Below, one piece after another: positions 45,708 through 54,479 of a stretch of DNA of 64,000 nt. A program made the translations under genes and the position numbers. The notes under the pieces were generated by a model. It was not told the origin of the DNA. It worked only from the letters and a program-made list of their open reading frames with translations, and made no database searches. Position 1 is the first letter of the stretch, and every line of letters starts with the position of its first letter. Origin of the DNA: Streptomyces sp. CC208A (GTDB lineage Bacteria; Actinomycetota; Actinomycetes; Streptomycetales; Streptomycetaceae); assembly GCF_030010625.1 (NCBI RefSeq), contig NZ_JASCXN010000012.1, positions 1-64,000 on the forward strand, in the 5' to 3' direction.

Positions 45708-46721
45708 TCACCACGCGTCGTCGGCGGCGAACAGCTCCCGGATCCAGGAGGCGCTCGCCTCCTCGCTGTCGCCCGTCGGGGTGCCGGGGAAGAGCCGGAA
45801 CCAGGAGCCGGCGCGGCCCAGCGCCGCCAGCCGCACCGCCAGGCCCGCGGCCCGCCGCAGCTCCGCCGCCGACGGGCCGAGGCCGCCCCACTGCTCCAGG
45901 TACGCGTCCACCATCGGGGCCACGTGCTCGGGGCCGTACCGCTCCCGCACCGCGCGGACCGGGACCAGGAGGCTGCCGAAGGGGTGTGCGACACAGGCGT
46001 CGCCCCAGTCGAAGAAGGTGAAGCGGCCGGGGGCCGGGGCGAGGATCTGGCCGTCGTGCAGGTCGCAGTGGTCGAGCGAGTCGGGCAGGCCGTACGCGTC
46101 GAGCTCCGCGCACCAGTCGACGAGCCGCGGCCGCTGCCGCAGCAGCGCGGCCCGCTCTCCGGCGTCGAAGAGGGGGTTGCCGGCGACGAGCGCGTCGAAG
46201 ACGCCCGGCAGCTCCCGCGTCCGGGCACCCGGCACGCCCAGGGCGGTGATCCGGTCCGCGTACGGGACGAGCCGCCGCTGCATCCCCGCGTACCGGCCCA
46301 GCGCCGTCACCCATGCCTCCGGGCCTGCCGCACCCGCGTCGAGGACCCCGCGGAAGAGCGGCCCGCCGTCGGGCAGCAGCGCACAGCCCCGTCCGGCGTC
46401 CACCGCCAGCGGGGTCATCACGTCCTCCGGCACCCACGCGGCGAGCGCCTCCGCGAGCCCGGCCTCGAAGGCGTTGGCCGGGGCGCCCGCCTTCAGCCAC
46501 ACCGCGTCCCGCCCGCCGTCGCCGGTACGGAACCGCACCAGGACCGACCAGGGGCGCACCCGCACCTCCCGGGCGCCCGTCTCCGAGAGCCCGTGCCCGG
46601 CCAGGACCCGCCCGGCCCAGCCGAGCACCTCCCGCCGCCACTCCTCGTCGTCCCAGGGGGTCACCGCGTCCGGGAACCGCCCCCGGTCCACCACCGTCGT
46701 CCGCTCGTCACTCGTGCGCAT
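45708..46721 (-). CDS. Aminoglycoside phosphotransferase-like (APH) family protein
   Basis: A 337-residue kinase-like protein. The catalytic-loop motif is HCDLHDGQILAP, where the usual HxDxxxxN ends in Gln instead of Asn; the metal-binding motif follows as FFDWGDACVAHPFGSLL. The N-lobe contains VLVRFRTGDGGRDAVWLKAG with a lysine suited to ATP binding. Many Streptomyces relatives phosphorylate unknown small molecules or are metabolite kinases rather than antibiotic-resistance proteins. ATG 46721 begins MRTSDERTTV. It lies alone between intergenic regions. Confidence 0.82.
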   Translation of the reverse strand: MRTSDERTTVVDRGRFPDAVTPWDDEEWRREVLGWAGRVLAGHGLSETGAREVRVRPWSVLVRFRTGDGGRDAVWLKAGAPANAFEAGLAEALAAWVPEDVMTPLAVDAGRGCALLPDGGPLFRGVLDAGAAGPEAWVTALGRYAGMQRRLVPYADRITALGVPGARTRELPGVFDALVAGNPLFDAGERAALLRQRPRLVDWCAELDAYGLPDSLDHCDLHDGQILAPAPGRFTFFDWGDACVAHPFGSLLVPVRAVRERYGPEHVAPMVDAYLEQWGGLGPSAAELRRAAGLAVRLAALGRAGSWFRLFPGTPTGDSEEASASWIRELFAADDAW

Positions 46722-46897
46722 CCGGCGATTCCACCACCGCCCCGCCCCTGGGCGCACCGGAATAAGGCCGGGCCCCACCGCACCTGACGCCGGGCCACGG
46801 CACCCTCGCCCAGGATCGGCACCGTGGCCGCCGGCGGTCACCGGCCCTCGCCGGCCCGCCCGTGGAGGGAGCCCCTCCGCGGCCTCTGCCGCCGGGG

Positions 46898-47320
46898 TCA
46901 GGCCGCCGGCTGGGAGACGTCCGTGACCAGGTCGCCGACGGTGCTGTCAGGCAGGCGGCGGGCCACGTCCGCCTGGGAGATGATCCCCACCAGAACGTGC
47001 CCGTCGATCACGGGCACCCGGCGGATCTTCCGGTCGGCCATCAGCTCCAGGACCCGGTCGAGCGAGTCGTCGGCGCCGACCGTCACGATCTCGCCCTGGG
47101 CCAGCTCACCGGCCGTGCACGCGGACGGGTCCCGGCCCTCGGCGACCACCCGCACCACGATGTCGCGGTCGGTGAGCATCCCCTTCAGGCGTTCGTCGGG
47201 CCCGCAGATCGGCAGCGCGCCGACATCGAGCTCGACCATCTTCCGCGCGGCCTCGACCACGCTCTCCTCGCTCCGGACACAGGTCACGTCCGGAGTCATG
47301 ATGTCGCGTGCCTTGGACAT
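46898..47320 (-). CDS. CBS domain-pair protein
   Basis: A 140-residue protein consisting almost wholly of two CBS motifs that fold as one Bateman module. The first is SKARDIMTPDVTCVRSEESV to GMLTDRDIVVRVV; the second is EIVTVGADDSLDRVLELM to LVGIISQADVARRL. Such modules bind adenosine nucleotides and are common stress-related proteins in Streptomyces. It is divergent from the secreted adenosine deaminase gene; a long inverted repeat lies between the two. Confidence 0.9.
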   Translation of the reverse strand: MSKARDIMTPDVTCVRSEESVVEAARKMVELDVGALPICGPDERLKGMLTDRDIVVRVVAEGRDPSACTAGELAQGEIVTVGADDSLDRVLELMADRKIRRVPVIDGHVLVGIISQADVARRLPDSTVGDLVTDVSQPAA

Positions 47321-47431
47321 GGCGACCCCCTGCCGCTGTTCGTGGCGTCGTGGACTCTCCTACGGCGGCGGCTGCCCCGTCCGCGCGGAGGCATTCGCCT
47401 GCGACGGCACGACCCGCACCCCTGAGGTACT

Positions 47432-47460
47432 CGAACGTGATCGCCAAGATCACTCGTTCG
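47432..47460. promoter_or_regulatory. Inverted repeat between the CBS and adenosine deaminase genes
   Basis: CGAAC, GTGATC, five bases, GATCAC, T, CGTTCG. The inner six-base arms (47437-47442 and 47448-47453) match perfectly and the outer arms match with one offset. It lies about 90 bp before the deaminase GTG and 115 bp before the CBS start, so it could be an operator for either or both. Confidence 0.55.
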
Positions 47461-47550
47461 AGGAAGGTCCGGTCCCTCGGTCGGGTGATCGGCCCCGTCG
47501 GCGCGTTTCGCCGGGCCCGAGCGCCGCCCGGACCTCACGATCATGCTCGG

Positions 47551-49179
47551 GTGACTACGCCCCACCGATCCGCCACGCGCCGCCGGCTCCTCCCGGCCGC
47601 CGTGGCCGCGCTCGGCCTGCTGCCGCTGAGCGCCGCCCTGCCCGCCTCCGCCCACCCCGCGACCGCCGCCCCGGCCCTCCCCGCCGCCGGGCCCGCCGCC
47701 ACGCCCCGGGTGCCGACCCCCGGCGAGGCCCGTACCGACGCCTACCTGGCGGCCGTACGCGAACGGCCCGCCCGGCTCGGCGAGTTCTTCCGGTCGCTGC
47801 CCAAGGGCGGGGAGCTCCACAACCACCTCTCCGGAGCCGTCTCCACCGAGTACCTGATCACCCTCGCCGCCGAGGACGGCCTCTGCGTCGACACCGCCAC
47901 CATGACCGCGGTCGTCCCGCCGTGCGGCCCCGGCACCCGCCCCGCCGCCGACGCCCGGACCGACCGCGCCTTCCACGACGCGCTCGTCCGCGCCTGGTCC
48001 ATGCAGGACTTCCCGCCGGACGGCAACGGCCACGACCACTTCTTCGACACCTTCGGCAAGTTCGGCGAGGTGACCTGGCGCCACCGCGGCAAGCTCCTCG
48101 CCTCCTTCGCCGACGAGGTCGTCGCGCAGAACCAGTCGTACCTGGAGACCATGGTCAGCCCGGCCTCCGTGGGCGCCAAGAAGCTCGCCGACGACGTCGG
48201 CTGGGACCCCGACCTCGCCGCCCTCCACCAGAAGCTCACCGCCGGCGGCCGGCTCGACGCCCTCGTCGAGGAGGCGATCGAGGAGACCGACGACGGCGAC
48301 GCCGAGTTCCGGGAGGCGGCCGGCTGCGGGACCGGGCGCGAGCGGCCCGCCTGCGGGCTCACCGTCCGCTGGATCGCCCAGGTCTCGCGCGGCGGTTCGC
48401 CCGAGCGGGTCTACACCCAGATGGCGCTCGGCATGCGGCTGGCGGAGCGGGACGACCGTTTCGTCGCCGTCAACCTGGTCCAGCCGGAGGACTGGGACAG
48501 CTCGTTGAAGAACTACCGCCTCCAGATGCGGATGCTCGCCCACCTGCGGGGCGTCTACCCGAAGGCGCACGTGACCCTGCACGCCGGCGAGCTGTGGCCC
48601 GGCCTGGTCAAGCCCGAGGACCTCGCCTTCCACATCGCCGAGGCCGTCGGCGTGGCCCGCACCGAGCGCGTCGGGCACGGCGTGGACCTCCGCCACGAGG
48701 ACGACTGGCAGGCCACGGCCCGCACCATGGCCGCCCGCGAGGTCGCCGTCGAGGTGCCCTTCACCAGCAACGCCCAGATCCTCGGCGTCCGCGGCGCCGA
48801 CCACCCCTTCGAGACGTACCGTGCGTACGGCGTGCCGGTGGTGCTCGCCACCGACGACCCCGGCGTGTCCCGGATCGACATCAGCCACGAGTACCAGTAC
48901 GCGGCCCGCACCTACGGCCTGTCGTACCCGGAGCTGAAGGACCTCGCCCGCGCCTCCCTGGAGTACGCCTTCCTGCCGGGCGAGAGCCTGTGGCGCGGCA
49001 ACCCGACCGCCGAGGGCTACCGGACCGTCCCCGCCTGCCGCGGTGAGCACCCGGGCACCCCGATCCGCTCCACGGCCTGCCGCCGTCTCGTCGAGGGCAG
49101 TCCGAAGGCCTCCCTCGAATGGCGCCAGGAGGCCGCCTTCGCGGCCTTCGAGGCCGCCCACGCGGCCCCGGTCCGCTGA
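47551..49179 (+). CDS. Secreted adenosine deaminase (ADGF-like)
   Basis: A 542-residue exported enzyme converting adenosine to inosine. The N-terminus has a twin-Arg-like signal (RSATRRRLLPAAVAALGLLP) ending near ASAHP. Zinc ligands are His90 and His92 (GGELHNHLSG), His344 (VTLHAGELWPG) and Asp435 (LATDDPGVS); RVGHGVDLRHEDD and the PFTSNAQI segment complete the site. The extra N-terminal region matches growth-factor-type deaminases (ADGF/ADA2) rather than the short cytosolic enzyme. Start GTG 47551. Possible role: nucleoside scavenging outside the cell. Confidence 0.88.
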   Translation: MTTPHRSATRRRLLPAAVAALGLLPLSAALPASAHPATAAPALPAAGPAATPRVPTPGEARTDAYLAAVRERPARLGEFFRSLPKGGELHNHLSGAVSTEYLITLAAEDGLCVDTATMTAVVPPCGPGTRPAADARTDRAFHDALVRAWSMQDFPPDGNGHDHFFDTFGKFGEVTWRHRGKLLASFADEVVAQNQSYLETMVSPASVGAKKLADDVGWDPDLAALHQKLTAGGRLDALVEEAIEETDDGDAEFREAAGCGTGRERPACGLTVRWIAQVSRGGSPERVYTQMALGMRLAERDDRFVAVNLVQPEDWDSSLKNYRLQMRMLAHLRGVYPKAHVTLHAGELWPGLVKPEDLAFHIAEAVGVARTERVGHGVDLRHEDDWQATARTMAAREVAVEVPFTSNAQILGVRGADHPFETYRAYGVPVVLATDDPGVSRIDISHEYQYAARTYGLSYPELKDLARASLEYAFLPGESLWRGNPTAEGYRTVPACRGEHPGTPIRSTACRRLVEGSPKASLEWRQEAAFAAFEAAHAAPVR

Positions 49180-49195
49180 TCCGGGTGGAAACCCT

Positions 49196-49232
49196 GAGGA
49201 GCCCGGCCCCGCACACGGGGGCCGGGCTCCTC
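49196..49232. terminator. Bidirectional terminator
   Basis: A perfect 15-bp stem (GAGGAGCCCGGCCCC and its complement at 49218-49232) with a seven-base loop, between the convergent adenosine deaminase and pectate lyase genes. Confidence 0.8.
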
Positions 49233-49246
49233 TCGTACGCCTGCGA

Positions 49247-50785
49247 TCAGGCGTACGTCTCGAACTCGGCGACCCTCGGGGTGCCGGTCGCGGCCGTGAT
49301 CTCGAAGGTGACCTTGCTCAGCGTGGTCGCGGGGAAGGTGATCGTGCCGGCCGTGCCGCCGGTGGCGAGTACGGCCCCGGTGTCGGCGTTCAGGAGCCGC
49401 CAGCCGGTGACGGTGCCCGCCCCGGCGGCCTCGCGGATGCGCACCGACGAGATCCTCGTCGGGGAGCCCCACTTGACCGAGACCGAGCCGGTGGTGCCGA
49501 CGGGGGACCAGTAGGTGCCGAGATCGCCGTCCCGGACGTTGCCGTAGCTCGTTCCCTCGGCCTTGCCGGAGCCGTCCGAGCCCGCGCCGATGCTGAGGTT
49601 GGTGCCGGACGGCGGGGCGGTGGTCGCCGTGGCCGTCGGGGTCGGGGTGGGTGTCGGGCTCGGGGACTGCGGGGCGCAGGAGCCGTCCGAGACCAGCAGG
49701 CCCTTGTTCGCGCCGGCCGTGCGCGCCACCACGCCCGGGACGCAGGAAGCGTCGTCCAGGGTGTACGCGTACGGGATCGACACGGTCGTGTTGGAGGTCG
49801 GGTTCGGGCCCGCCGGGCGGTAGTCGCCGGAGGCCGGGGACCAGGTCACGTTGTCGAAGACGTTCCCGGCGACCTGCCAGTAGCCGACGGTGGTCGTGTA
49901 GAAGGTGCCGAGGACGTCCTTGGAGTTCTGGAAGTAGTTGTTCTCCACCTTCGCGTGGGCACCGGCACGGGAGTTGATGCCCGAGGAGTTCAGCTGCCGG
50001 TAGTGGTTGTCGTACATGTGGGCGGTGCCGCCGCGCAGCAGCGGGGCGCGCGAGTCGATGTTCTCGTACAGGTTGTGGTGGTAGGTGATGAAGCTGTTGC
50101 TCAGCTCGGTCTCGCTGGAGCCCACGAGGCCGCCGCGGCCGGAGTTGCGCAGCACGCTGTAGGAGAGCGTCACGTACTGCGTGTTGTCCTTCATGTCGAA
50201 GAGCCCGTCGTAGCCCTCGGACTCGCCTCCGGAGGCCTCCAGGGTGACGTGGTCGACCCAGACGTTGCGGACGTCGCGCTCCATGCCGATGGCGTCGCCG
50301 CCGTTGGAGGTGGGGGAACCGGACTTCTTGACGTTCCTGACCGTCACGTTCTGGATGATGATGTTGCTCGACTCGCGGATGTGGATGCCGAGTTGGTCGA
50401 AGACGGCACCGGAGCCGACACCGACGAGCGTCACGTTGCTGATCTGCTTGAGCTCGATGACGCCGTCGGCGGTGTCGCAGCTGCTGCCGGAGACCTTGGC
50501 GGTGTTGGCGTGGTTGATGGTGCCCTCGACCTGGATGGTGATCGGGGTGCTGCTGGAGGCGCGGCCGCAGAGGGCCGCGTGGATCTGCGTACCGGTGGTG
50601 GCCCGTACGGTCTGTCCTCCGGCGCCGCCGGTGGTGCCGCCGTTCCGGCTCGCGTAGCCGGTGGCGCCGGCGGCCGCGGCGGAGGCCGGGGTCTCCGGGA
50701 CGGTCAGGATCACGCCGGTGGCGGCCGCGACCGCCGAGGCGGCCAGGGCCGCCTGGAGTCGCGTGGACGCGGTTCGTCGTCCCAT
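49247..50785 (-). CDS. Secreted pectate lyase (PL1) with C-terminal sugar-binding-like domain
   Basis: A 512-residue secreted enzyme. A signal peptide (about residues 1-36, ending ASA) precedes a right-handed beta-helix of the Pel/PL1 family (residues about 40-375) with NVTLVGVGSGAVFDQLGIHI, RNVWVDHVTLEASGG, SYSVLRNSGRGGLVGSS, TYHHNLYENIDSRAPLLRGG and AHMYDNHYRQL; the R in NIDSRAP matches the catalytic Arg region. A PTPTPTPT-type linker (about 385-400) leads to an F5/8-type or NPCBM-like C-terminal domain (GKAEGTSYGNVRDGDLGTYW). It would cleave polygalacturonate. Confidence 0.93.
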   Translation of the reverse strand: MGRRTASTRLQAALAASAVAAATGVILTVPETPASAAAAGATGYASRNGGTTGGAGGQTVRATTGTQIHAALCGRASSSTPITIQVEGTINHANTAKVSGSSCDTADGVIELKQISNVTLVGVGSGAVFDQLGIHIRESSNIIIQNVTVRNVKKSGSPTSNGGDAIGMERDVRNVWVDHVTLEASGGESEGYDGLFDMKDNTQYVTLSYSVLRNSGRGGLVGSSETELSNSFITYHHNLYENIDSRAPLLRGGTAHMYDNHYRQLNSSGINSRAGAHAKVENNYFQNSKDVLGTFYTTTVGYWQVAGNVFDNVTWSPASGDYRPAGPNPTSNTTVSIPYAYTLDDASCVPGVVARTAGANKGLLVSDGSCAPQSPSPTPTPTPTATATTAPPSGTNLSIGAGSDGSGKAEGTSYGNVRDGDLGTYWSPVGTTGSVSVKWGSPTRISSVRIREAAGAGTVTGWRLLNADTGAVLATGGTAGTITFPATTLSKVTFEITAATGTPRVAEFETYA

Positions 50786-51169
50786 TCTCGCCTGCCCTTT
50801 CGTCGTCGTCCGCGCCGGTTCCCGCCGTCGCGGAACGTTGTCGTCGTGAGTCCCGTCCCTGGGTCGAAAGCAGCTAGAAAGCGCTTTCTGGCGGGTGACG
50901 ATAGGGGTGGTGCCGAGCACCTGACAAGACGTCGGACACGGCGGGAATCGGAGGGCCCCGGAACCGGGCCTTCGCTTCGGAGACGTTTCCGGCGGAGGAA
51001 CCCCGGTGGGGAGGAGGGGAGTTGTCGCCGGGCCGGGCCGGACGGCTCCGCCCTCCCTGTGATAGGCACTATCCGCACGGGGGAGGTGCGGAGCGGGCGC
51101 GGTCGCGCGCCGCGACGGCGATCGCCCCCGTCCGGACAGCACCACCGAACGGAAAACGGGAGACACCGC
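50786..51169. other. Divergent intergenic region, 384 bp
   Basis: Holds the promoters of the pectate lyase and VOC genes and the LacI-type palindrome listed separately. Otherwise no gene or RNA is seen. Confidence 0.5.
50876..50889 (-). promoter_or_regulatory. LacI-type operator upstream of the pectate lyase gene
   Basis: AGAAAGCGCTTTCT, a perfect 14-bp palindrome with the CG centre favoured by LacI-family proteins, 90 bp before the pectate lyase ATG. Probable repressor site for substrate induction. Confidence 0.7.
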
Positions 51170-51565
51170 ATGCGCGTGAAAGCCTTCGACCACCTCGTCC
51201 TCAACGTCACCGACGTCGAGCGGTCCCTCGCCTTCTACACCGGCCCCCTCGGCCTCGCGCCGGAGCGGGTCGAGGAATGGCGGGCCGGCAAGGTGCCGTT
51301 CCCGTCGGTCCGGATCGACGAGGGCACCGTCATCGACCTGTTCTCCCGCCCGCGGGGCGAGTCCAACGTCGACCACATCTGCCTCGTCGTCGACCCGCTC
51401 GACTGGCAGGAGGTCATCGGTTCCGGCACCTTCGACGTCGTCGAAGGCCCCGTCCCGCGCTGGGGCGCCCGCGGTTCGGCCCAGTCCGTCTACGTGAAGG
51501 ACCCGGACGGCAACACCGTCGAGCTCCGCTGGTACCCGCAGGACCTCCCGGCCGAGGAGGAGTGA
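51170..51565 (+). CDS. VOC family protein (single glyoxalase domain)
   Basis: A 131-residue single-module vicinal-oxygen-chelate protein. It begins MRVKAFDHLVLNVTDVERSL with the metal-ligand His in FDHLVLNV, has a second in VDHICLVVD, and ends with VYVKDPDGNTVELRWY, where the Glu is the usual third ligand. The metal site is thus complete, unlike the two-domain VOC proteins elsewhere in the window. Substrate unknown. Sixty bases downstream starts the MazG-like gene. Confidence 0.9.
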   Translation: MRVKAFDHLVLNVTDVERSLAFYTGPLGLAPERVEEWRAGKVPFPSVRIDEGTVIDLFSRPRGESNVDHICLVVDPLDWQEVIGSGTFDVVEGPVPRWGARGSAQSVYVKDPDGNTVELRWYPQDLPAEEE

Positions 51566-51624
51566 CGGCGGCCTCGGGTGCCGCGCGCCCGCGGCCGTAC
51601 CGGGAGACCTGACAGGCTGCGGGC

Positions 51625-54479
51625 ATGACCGACGACACCTGGACCACCGTCACCCGCCTCCACGACTGGCTCACGGCCCATCAAAACCTCCCGCCCGGAC
51701 AGGAGATCCTGCTGCGCGTCCTCAAGCTGTCCGAGGAGGTCGGGGAGGCGGCGCAGGCGGTGATCGGGGCCACCGGCCAGAACCCCCGCAAGGGGTGCGA
51801 CACGAAGTCGCTGTCGAACAGTTGTTCAATCAGGAGAGAGGAGCGGTTGAACTCCAGCTAGTGATCAATGGCTGGTCCCCAGCCTCGGGTGCGTCGATGG
51901 CAACGTCGGGGTGCTGAGCCGAGGTGGTCAAGCCCAAGGGAATCCCAGGCCGTTGGGAACCACAGGCGAAGGGGAAGACCGGACGGATGAGCAAACGCGA
52001 ACCCTTGTAAAGCGTCGTTAGAGGGAACCCGCAACGGTAAGTAGTCGGCGGGTATAAACCCCCCGGGCTGAAAGGCCCGGCACGCAAAGGCCCTATCCTT
52101 TGGGGTCCTTGAGATCACCGTGGGGGTCGGCGCACGAGAGGGCATCCTCGCCGGTCGCATCTGTCGACAGCGGAACGTGGAAACCCTGTACAGGTCCGGG
52201 AAACCGGTAGGCCGGAGGCAACGAAGGCGGAAACCCTGTGCAGGAAAGGATGTTCGAGAAGCGAATGCTGCTAGAGCGAAAGCTCAGGGGAAAACTGGGA
52301 TGGTGAGACTCTCTCTCCCTGGCATAACCCGGCAGATACCGGCTGTGCCGGACACGAAAGTGGGCTGACGCGAACAGGTAGGCCATGTAGTACCAATGCT
52401 CAAGCACCTGCACCGCGGTACAAGTTAGACGGAAGGAGGGCGGAATGCCCGACAGCAAGACCGCTCATCGACCGAACGGACCCACGGGGGGTGCCGCCCT
52501 CTGGCACAGCATCGACTGGAAGCTGGAGGAGGCATCAGTAAGGCGTCTGCGGCAGCGGATCTACAGGGCCACAAGAGCAGGTGACATGAAGCAGGTGCGT
52601 AACCTGCAAAAGCTGATGCTGCGCTCTCGGGCCAATACACTGGTCAGCGTCAAGAGGGTTACACAGCGAAGCGCTGGAAGAAAAACCGCTGGCGTAGACG
52701 GGAAGACTGCATTGACTCCCGCCGCGAGGGGTGGCCTGACCAAGGAAGTTCTTGAACGGCCAGCAATCCCCCCGAAGCCGGTAAAGCGTGTATTCATCCC
52801 TAAATCCAACGGAAAGCGAAGGCCGCTCGGAATCCCGGTGATCCGGGACCGCGTTAACCAGGCACGGGTCAAGAATGCTCTTGAACCAGAATGGGAAGCC
52901 CGATTCGAGCCGAGAAGCTACGGCTTCCGACCCGGTCGCAGTACGCATGACGCGATCGGGAGGATCTTCGTCACCGTGGGGAAGAAGAACGCGAAGAGGC
53001 TGTGGGTATTGGACGCAGACCTCTCGGCTGCATTCGACAGGATCAGCCATGAGCATCTGATGAATCAACTCGGCCTGTTCCCAGGTCGAGAGCAGATCAG
53101 AGGGTGGCTCACGGCCGGAGTCCTGGAGGACGGCCGGTTCAGCTATACGCCGGAAGGGACTCCTCAAGGAGGGGTCATCAGCCCGCTACTGCTGAACGTC
53201 GCGCTTCATGGGATGGGGGAGGTTGTCAAGAGGCCAGGGAAACGGCCCAGGGATCGCGACGACCCCTCCCCAATCCTCGTTCGGTACGCCGACGACTTTG
53301 TCGTGATGTGCGAGACGAAGGAAGAGGCAGAGGAGTGTAAGAACCGGCTCGCTGAATGGCTGGCGCCAAGGGGGCTGTCCTTCAACGAGGAAAAGACGCG
53401 AGTCTGTCACCTCGAAGATGGGTACGACTTCCTTGGCTTCAACGTGCGGCGATACGGGATAAAGCTTCTCATCAAGCCGAGCAAGGCTGCGGTGCAGCGT
53501 GCCAAGGACAGAATCAGAGAAATAGTCAGGTCATGCCGGGGTCAACCTGCCAGCGTCCTGATTAACCAACTGAATCCGTTCATCCGAGGGTGGTCCACTT
53601 ACTACCGGCACGTTGTCTCCAAGGACATCTTCGACAAGCTCGATGACAGGACCTACATTGCACTTCGTAGGTGGGCCCTTCGTAGTCATGGAAACAAGAC
53701 TCACGGATGGGTGATGCGAAGGTACTGGGGGCGGCGCAATCCAGAACGCGCGGATAACTGGGTGTTCGGTGCAGATGGTCGATATCTCAGGAAATTCCGG
53801 TGGACGGCGATTGTGCGGCACGTAATGGTCAAGGGGGGATCATCCCCCGACGACCCAGAGCTGGAGAAGTACTGGAGATCCAGGACTCAGAAGAGGCTGC
53901 CGGAGACTGAATCTAAACAGATTTTGCGACTGGCTTACCGTCAGAAGGGTCTATGCACCAAATGCGGTACAGACCTTATCGAAGGTGCCGGGTTCGACCC
54001 GGATGACGTCAACGATTGGGCGAGATGGTTCACAGCCTCAATGAGGGCAATCCATGTGCATCATCTCGTGTATCGCAGTAAAGGCGGATCGGACCGCCTG
54101 AGCAACCTGGAGGTAATTCACGCGGAATGTCACCGGCAGCACCACGCCGGGGACCGATCCAGAAATGCAACTGCTTGAGAGGCCAGAGGCCCGCCCGAGC
54201 CGGATGCGATGAGAGTCGCACGTCCGGTTCCACGGGGGGAGGGATGCAGCAATGCATCCCTCCTACCCAACAACCAGCCACAGCTGGCGGGACGTCGAGG
54301 CGGAGCTGTGCGACGTCGTCATCACCGCCATGGTCGCCCTGCGCACCCTGACCCCGGACGCCGCCGAGGTCTTCGCGGGCCACCTGCGGCGGGTGGCGGA
54401 ACGCTCCCTGCCTCCCGCGCGGGGTGGCCTGGACGAGGGCGGCGCGGCGGTCAGTCCTGCCGAACCGGGTGCTTGCTGA
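51625..54479 (+). CDS. MazG-like nucleotide pyrophosphohydrolase gene split by a group II intron
   Basis: Exon 1 is 51625-51794 and exon 2 is 54272-54479; joined they give 125 residues in frame. Exon 1 ends KLSEEVGEAAQAVIGATGQN plus PRK, holding the EE-x-x-E metal motif. Exon 2 opens TSHSWRDVEAELCDVVITAM with the second E-x-x-D motif. The catalytic site is thus divided by the intron, so activity would require splicing. MazG-like enzymes hydrolyse nucleoside triphosphates to monophosphates. Without splicing, exon 1 reads into the intron and stops near 51860. The 3' end overlaps the convergent AhpD-like gene by 29 bp. Confidence 0.85.
52445..54178 (+). CDS. Group II intron reverse transcriptase/maturase with HNH endonuclease
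   Basis: A 577-residue intron-encoded protein. RT domain: RVFIPKSNGKRRPLGIPVIR, FRPGRSTHDAIGRI, DADLSAAFDRISHEHLM, GTPQGGVISPLLLNVALHGM and the catalytic VRYADDFVV. The maturase (X) domain spans about residues 325-440 (SVLINQLNPFIRGWSTYYRH). The C-terminus has an HNH endonuclease with a CxxC pair (GLCTKCGTDL), then IHVHHLVYRSKGGSDRLSNL and ECHRQHH. All catalytic residues are intact. It assists splicing and copies the intron into new DNA sites. Confidence 0.95.
   Translation: MPDSKTAHRPNGPTGGAALWHSIDWKLEEASVRRLRQRIYRATRAGDMKQVRNLQKLMLRSRANTLVSVKRVTQRSAGRKTAGVDGKTALTPAARGGLTKEVLERPAIPPKPVKRVFIPKSNGKRRPLGIPVIRDRVNQARVKNALEPEWEARFEPRSYGFRPGRSTHDAIGRIFVTVGKKNAKRLWVLDADLSAAFDRISHEHLMNQLGLFPGREQIRGWLTAGVLEDGRFSYTPEGTPQGGVISPLLLNVALHGMGEVVKRPGKRPRDRDDPSPILVRYADDFVVMCETKEEAEECKNRLAEWLAPRGLSFNEEKTRVCHLEDGYDFLGFNVRRYGIKLLIKPSKAAVQRAKDRIREIVRSCRGQPASVLINQLNPFIRGWSTYYRHVVSKDIFDKLDDRTYIALRRWALRSHGNKTHGWVMRRYWGRRNPERADNWVFGADGRYLRKFRWTAIVRHVMVKGGSSPDDPELEKYWRSRTQKRLPETESKQILRLAYRQKGLCTKCGTDLIEGAGFDPDDVNDWARWFTASMRAIHVHHLVYRSKGGSDRLSNLEVIHAECHRQHHAGDRSRNATA
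54197..54271 (+). ncRNA. Group II intron domains V and VI
   Basis: Domain V is 54197-54230: GAGCCGGATGCGATGAGAGT and the rest closing with CCGGTTC, including the AGC-type catalytic triad on the first arm and a GAGA tetraloop. Domain VI is a perfect 11-bp stem (54238-54248 with 54253-54263) with a GCAA loop; downstream CCC can pair back to upstream GGG, leaving A54265 bulged, the seventh base from the 3' end, where the branch-point A is expected. Confidence 0.9.

Larger units (their letters stand above)
51795..54271 (+). mobile_element. Group II intron, complete, with reverse transcriptase
   Basis: 2,477 bp. The 5' end GTGCGAC matches the group II start consensus. The 3' end has a canonical 34-nt domain V and a domain VI hairpin with a bulged A, ending CCCAAC. 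The exon sequence CAAGGG (51789-51794, IBS1) is exactly complementary to CCCTTG at 52002-52007 in domain I (EBS1). A reverse transcriptase with an HNH endonuclease lies inside. Base composition is clearly less GC-rich than the flanks and codon use differs, so it is a foreign arrival. All parts for splicing and retrohoming appear present. Confidence 0.92.

Noticed and set aside
45708..46721. The APH-like gene as an antibiotic-resistance determinant
   Set aside because: Only the general kinase fold is supported, the key Asn is replaced, and there is no mobile or resistance context.
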